DNA from: an uncultured Bacteroidota bacterium
Lineage (GTDB): Bacteria > Bacteroidota > Bacteroidia > Bacteroidales > VadinHA17
DNA: 8,306 nucleotides
NCBI GenBank assembly: GCA_903865465.1
Contig: CAIPJU010000073.1
Location: forward strand, 1 to 8,306
Direction of reading: 5' to 3'
The notes under the pieces are model-generated. The model was not told the DNA's origin. It did no database searches and worked only from the letters and a program-made list of their open reading frames with translations. The stretch's first letter is position 1, and every line of letters begins with the position of its first letter. Of the stretch, positions 7,210-8,306 are shown in pieces. Position numbers and translations under genes: made by a program.

Positions 7210-8268
7210 TTATTTAATTACAGTTATTTTTGAGTTGCCTGTAAGGTTAATCTGACCATTCGTCACAACCCGGTCACCTTCCTTCAAACCAGAAACAATT
7301 TCGATATATGATTCGTAATTACGACCGACATCTATTTTCGTCAATTGGGCCATATTATCTCTCACCAGATACACTGAAGGGTCTTTCAGACTGCTTATAA
7401 TTGCGTCGCGTGGTATCATAAGTACTTTTTCATTACTGGTCATATTTACATTGACTTTCACATAGGTTCCGGCTTTCAGCTTATCTTTTCCATTGTTTGA
7501 AATCATTATTTCTACCGGATAGGTATGAGAAGCGCTTGCTTTCTGACTTATGTTTGAAATTGTTCCTTTATATCTTGCTTCAGGGTGAACATCGGAAGTA
7601 ACATTTACCGGCTGTCCCTTTTGAAGTTCGTAGGCTACTGATTCGGATACCTCAAAAACAACTTTCAACTCTGAAATATCTGCAATTCCTGCGATTACAT
7701 TTCCGACGCTTAAATAAGCTCCGAGCTCAGTGTTTTGGGAAGTGATATATCCGCTGAAAGGAGCTGTTATTTTAGTATCATCCCACTGTTTTTTTGCATT
7801 TTCCAGTTGAATATTAGCGTTTTCATAGGCTAATTGAATATCCCGAAGTTGAGTATCCGATACGGCATCTCCTTCACGCAAAGCCTTATAACGGCTTATA
7901 TCATCCTTGCATTTATTGTAAGTCAGCTTTGCATTCTCATAGGCGAGCCTCTTATAAGTATCATCGATTTTCGCCAAAACATAGCCTCCTGAGACATAAT
8001 CACCCATTCTGAAGCTTACTTCCACAATCTTACCTGCAATCTCTGAGGCGATATTCACCTCCCGGGCAGCCTGGGTAGTTCCAACCAGATCAAGGTCCAT
8101 ATTTGTCTCTTTCATCTCAGCGGAGGCTACCGTTACCGCAATATTTGTCTCAGTTGTTTTCACTTCCTTCCGGCTGTCAATTTCCTTTTTGTTGGAGGCC
8201 AGAGTCATGGTCATTAATCCCACCAGCACGACTACTGTTAAGACTGCTATTATTGATTTCTTTTTCAT
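7210..8268 (-). CDS. RND efflux periplasmic adaptor (membrane fusion protein, HlyD/AcrA-like)
   Basis: A 352-residue adaptor linking the inner-membrane transporter to an outer-membrane channel. It begins with a basic, hydrophobic leader (about 1-24) that has no Cys lipobox, so it is either cleaved by signal peptidase I or kept as a membrane anchor rather than lipid-modified. The split lipoyl domain appears as ASEIAGKIVEVSFRMGDYVSG (74-94) and ITAPFSGYITSQNTELGAYL (167-186). Between them lies a short alpha-helical hairpin (about 104-165). A beta-barrel (about 200-278) and membrane-proximal domain (about 280-350, with MIPRDAI and the GLKEGDRVVTNG turn) complete the fold. The size is on the short side but normal for Bacteroidota adaptors. 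It is the first complete gene of the probable operon, 20 nt before the transporter. The frame stays open to the window edge, but the ATG at 8268 gives a good signal sequence (MKKKSIIAVL) and is preferred. Confidence 0.94.
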   Translation of the reverse strand: MKKKSIIAVLTVVVLVGLMTMTLASNKKEIDSRKEVKTTETNIAVTVASAEMKETNMDLDLVGTTQAAREVNIASEIAGKIVEVSFRMGDYVSGGYVLAKIDDTYKRLAYENAKLTYNKCKDDISRYKALREGDAVSDTQLRDIQLAYENANIQLENAKKQWDDTKITAPFSGYITSQNTELGAYLSVGNVIAGIADISELKVVFEVSESVAYELQKGQPVNVTSDVHPEARYKGTISNISQKASASHTYPVEIMISNNGKDKLKAGTYVKVNVNMTSNEKVLMIPRDAIISSLKDPSVYLVRDNMAQLTKIDVGRNYESYIEIVSGLKEGDRVVTNGQINLTGNSKITVIK

Positions 8269-8281
8269 TTTGATATCGTTT

Positions 8282-8305
8282 TTATTCTGATTTAAATTCT
8301 GATGA
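8282..8305 (-). other. Possible 3' end of an upstream gene (edge fragment, very uncertain)
   Basis: One minus-strand frame reads seven sense codons (SSEFKSE) and then TAA at 8284-8282, 13 nt before the adaptor start. That spacing would suit the last gene in a channel-adaptor-transporter operon order, where an outer-membrane TolC-like gene often precedes the adaptor. Seven codons cannot identify a protein, and another frame also closes here (TAA at 8294-8292). Confidence 0.2.
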
Positions 8306-8306
8306 A

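Overview
The window looks like a chromosomal segment from a member of the Bacteroidota. Evidence for this is a textbook Bacteroidota-type promoter (TTTG, 19 nt, TAccTTTG) at 222-252, the absence of convincing Shine-Dalgarno sequences before the starts, AT-rich intergenic DNA, and the style of the LytS/LytTR signalling proteins. A more precise taxonomic assignment is not possible from this alone. All recognised genes are on the minus strand, so the biological reading order runs from the right end of the window to the left.

Right to left, positions 8268-2181 hold four tightly spaced genes: a periplasmic adaptor (membrane fusion protein), an AcrB-like RND inner-membrane transporter, a LytS-type sensor histidine kinase and a LytTR response regulator. 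The gaps are 20, 18 and 38 nt with no terminator between them, so they probably form one operon. The pump lacks an outer-membrane channel gene in this window; such a gene would be expected just beyond the right edge. The simplest model is a tripartite efflux system co-transcribed with a two-component system that may control it or respond to the stress it relieves. The substrate and signal cannot be read from the sequence.

Positions 1952-2180 are a 229-nt non-coding gap with two inverted repeats. One overlaps the stop codon of the regulator. The other is a near-perfect palindrome just before the next gene.

Positions 1951-317 encode a Tat-exported Gfo/Idh/MocA-family oxidoreductase with an unusual Ala/Gly/Pro-rich linker and a noticeably higher GC content than the signalling genes. 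It ends in a strong intrinsic terminator (289-250).

The terminator's U-tract overlaps the -33 element of a promoter that drives a further gene running off the left edge (176-1). Its first 58 residues look like the membrane N-terminus of a second LytS-type sensor kinase. The oxidoreductase therefore appears to be a single-gene transcription unit between two LytS-type signalling loci.

I see no mobile elements, RNA genes, CRISPR arrays or clearly novel system. The most useful new points are the unlisted left-edge kinase start and the overlapping terminator/promoter.
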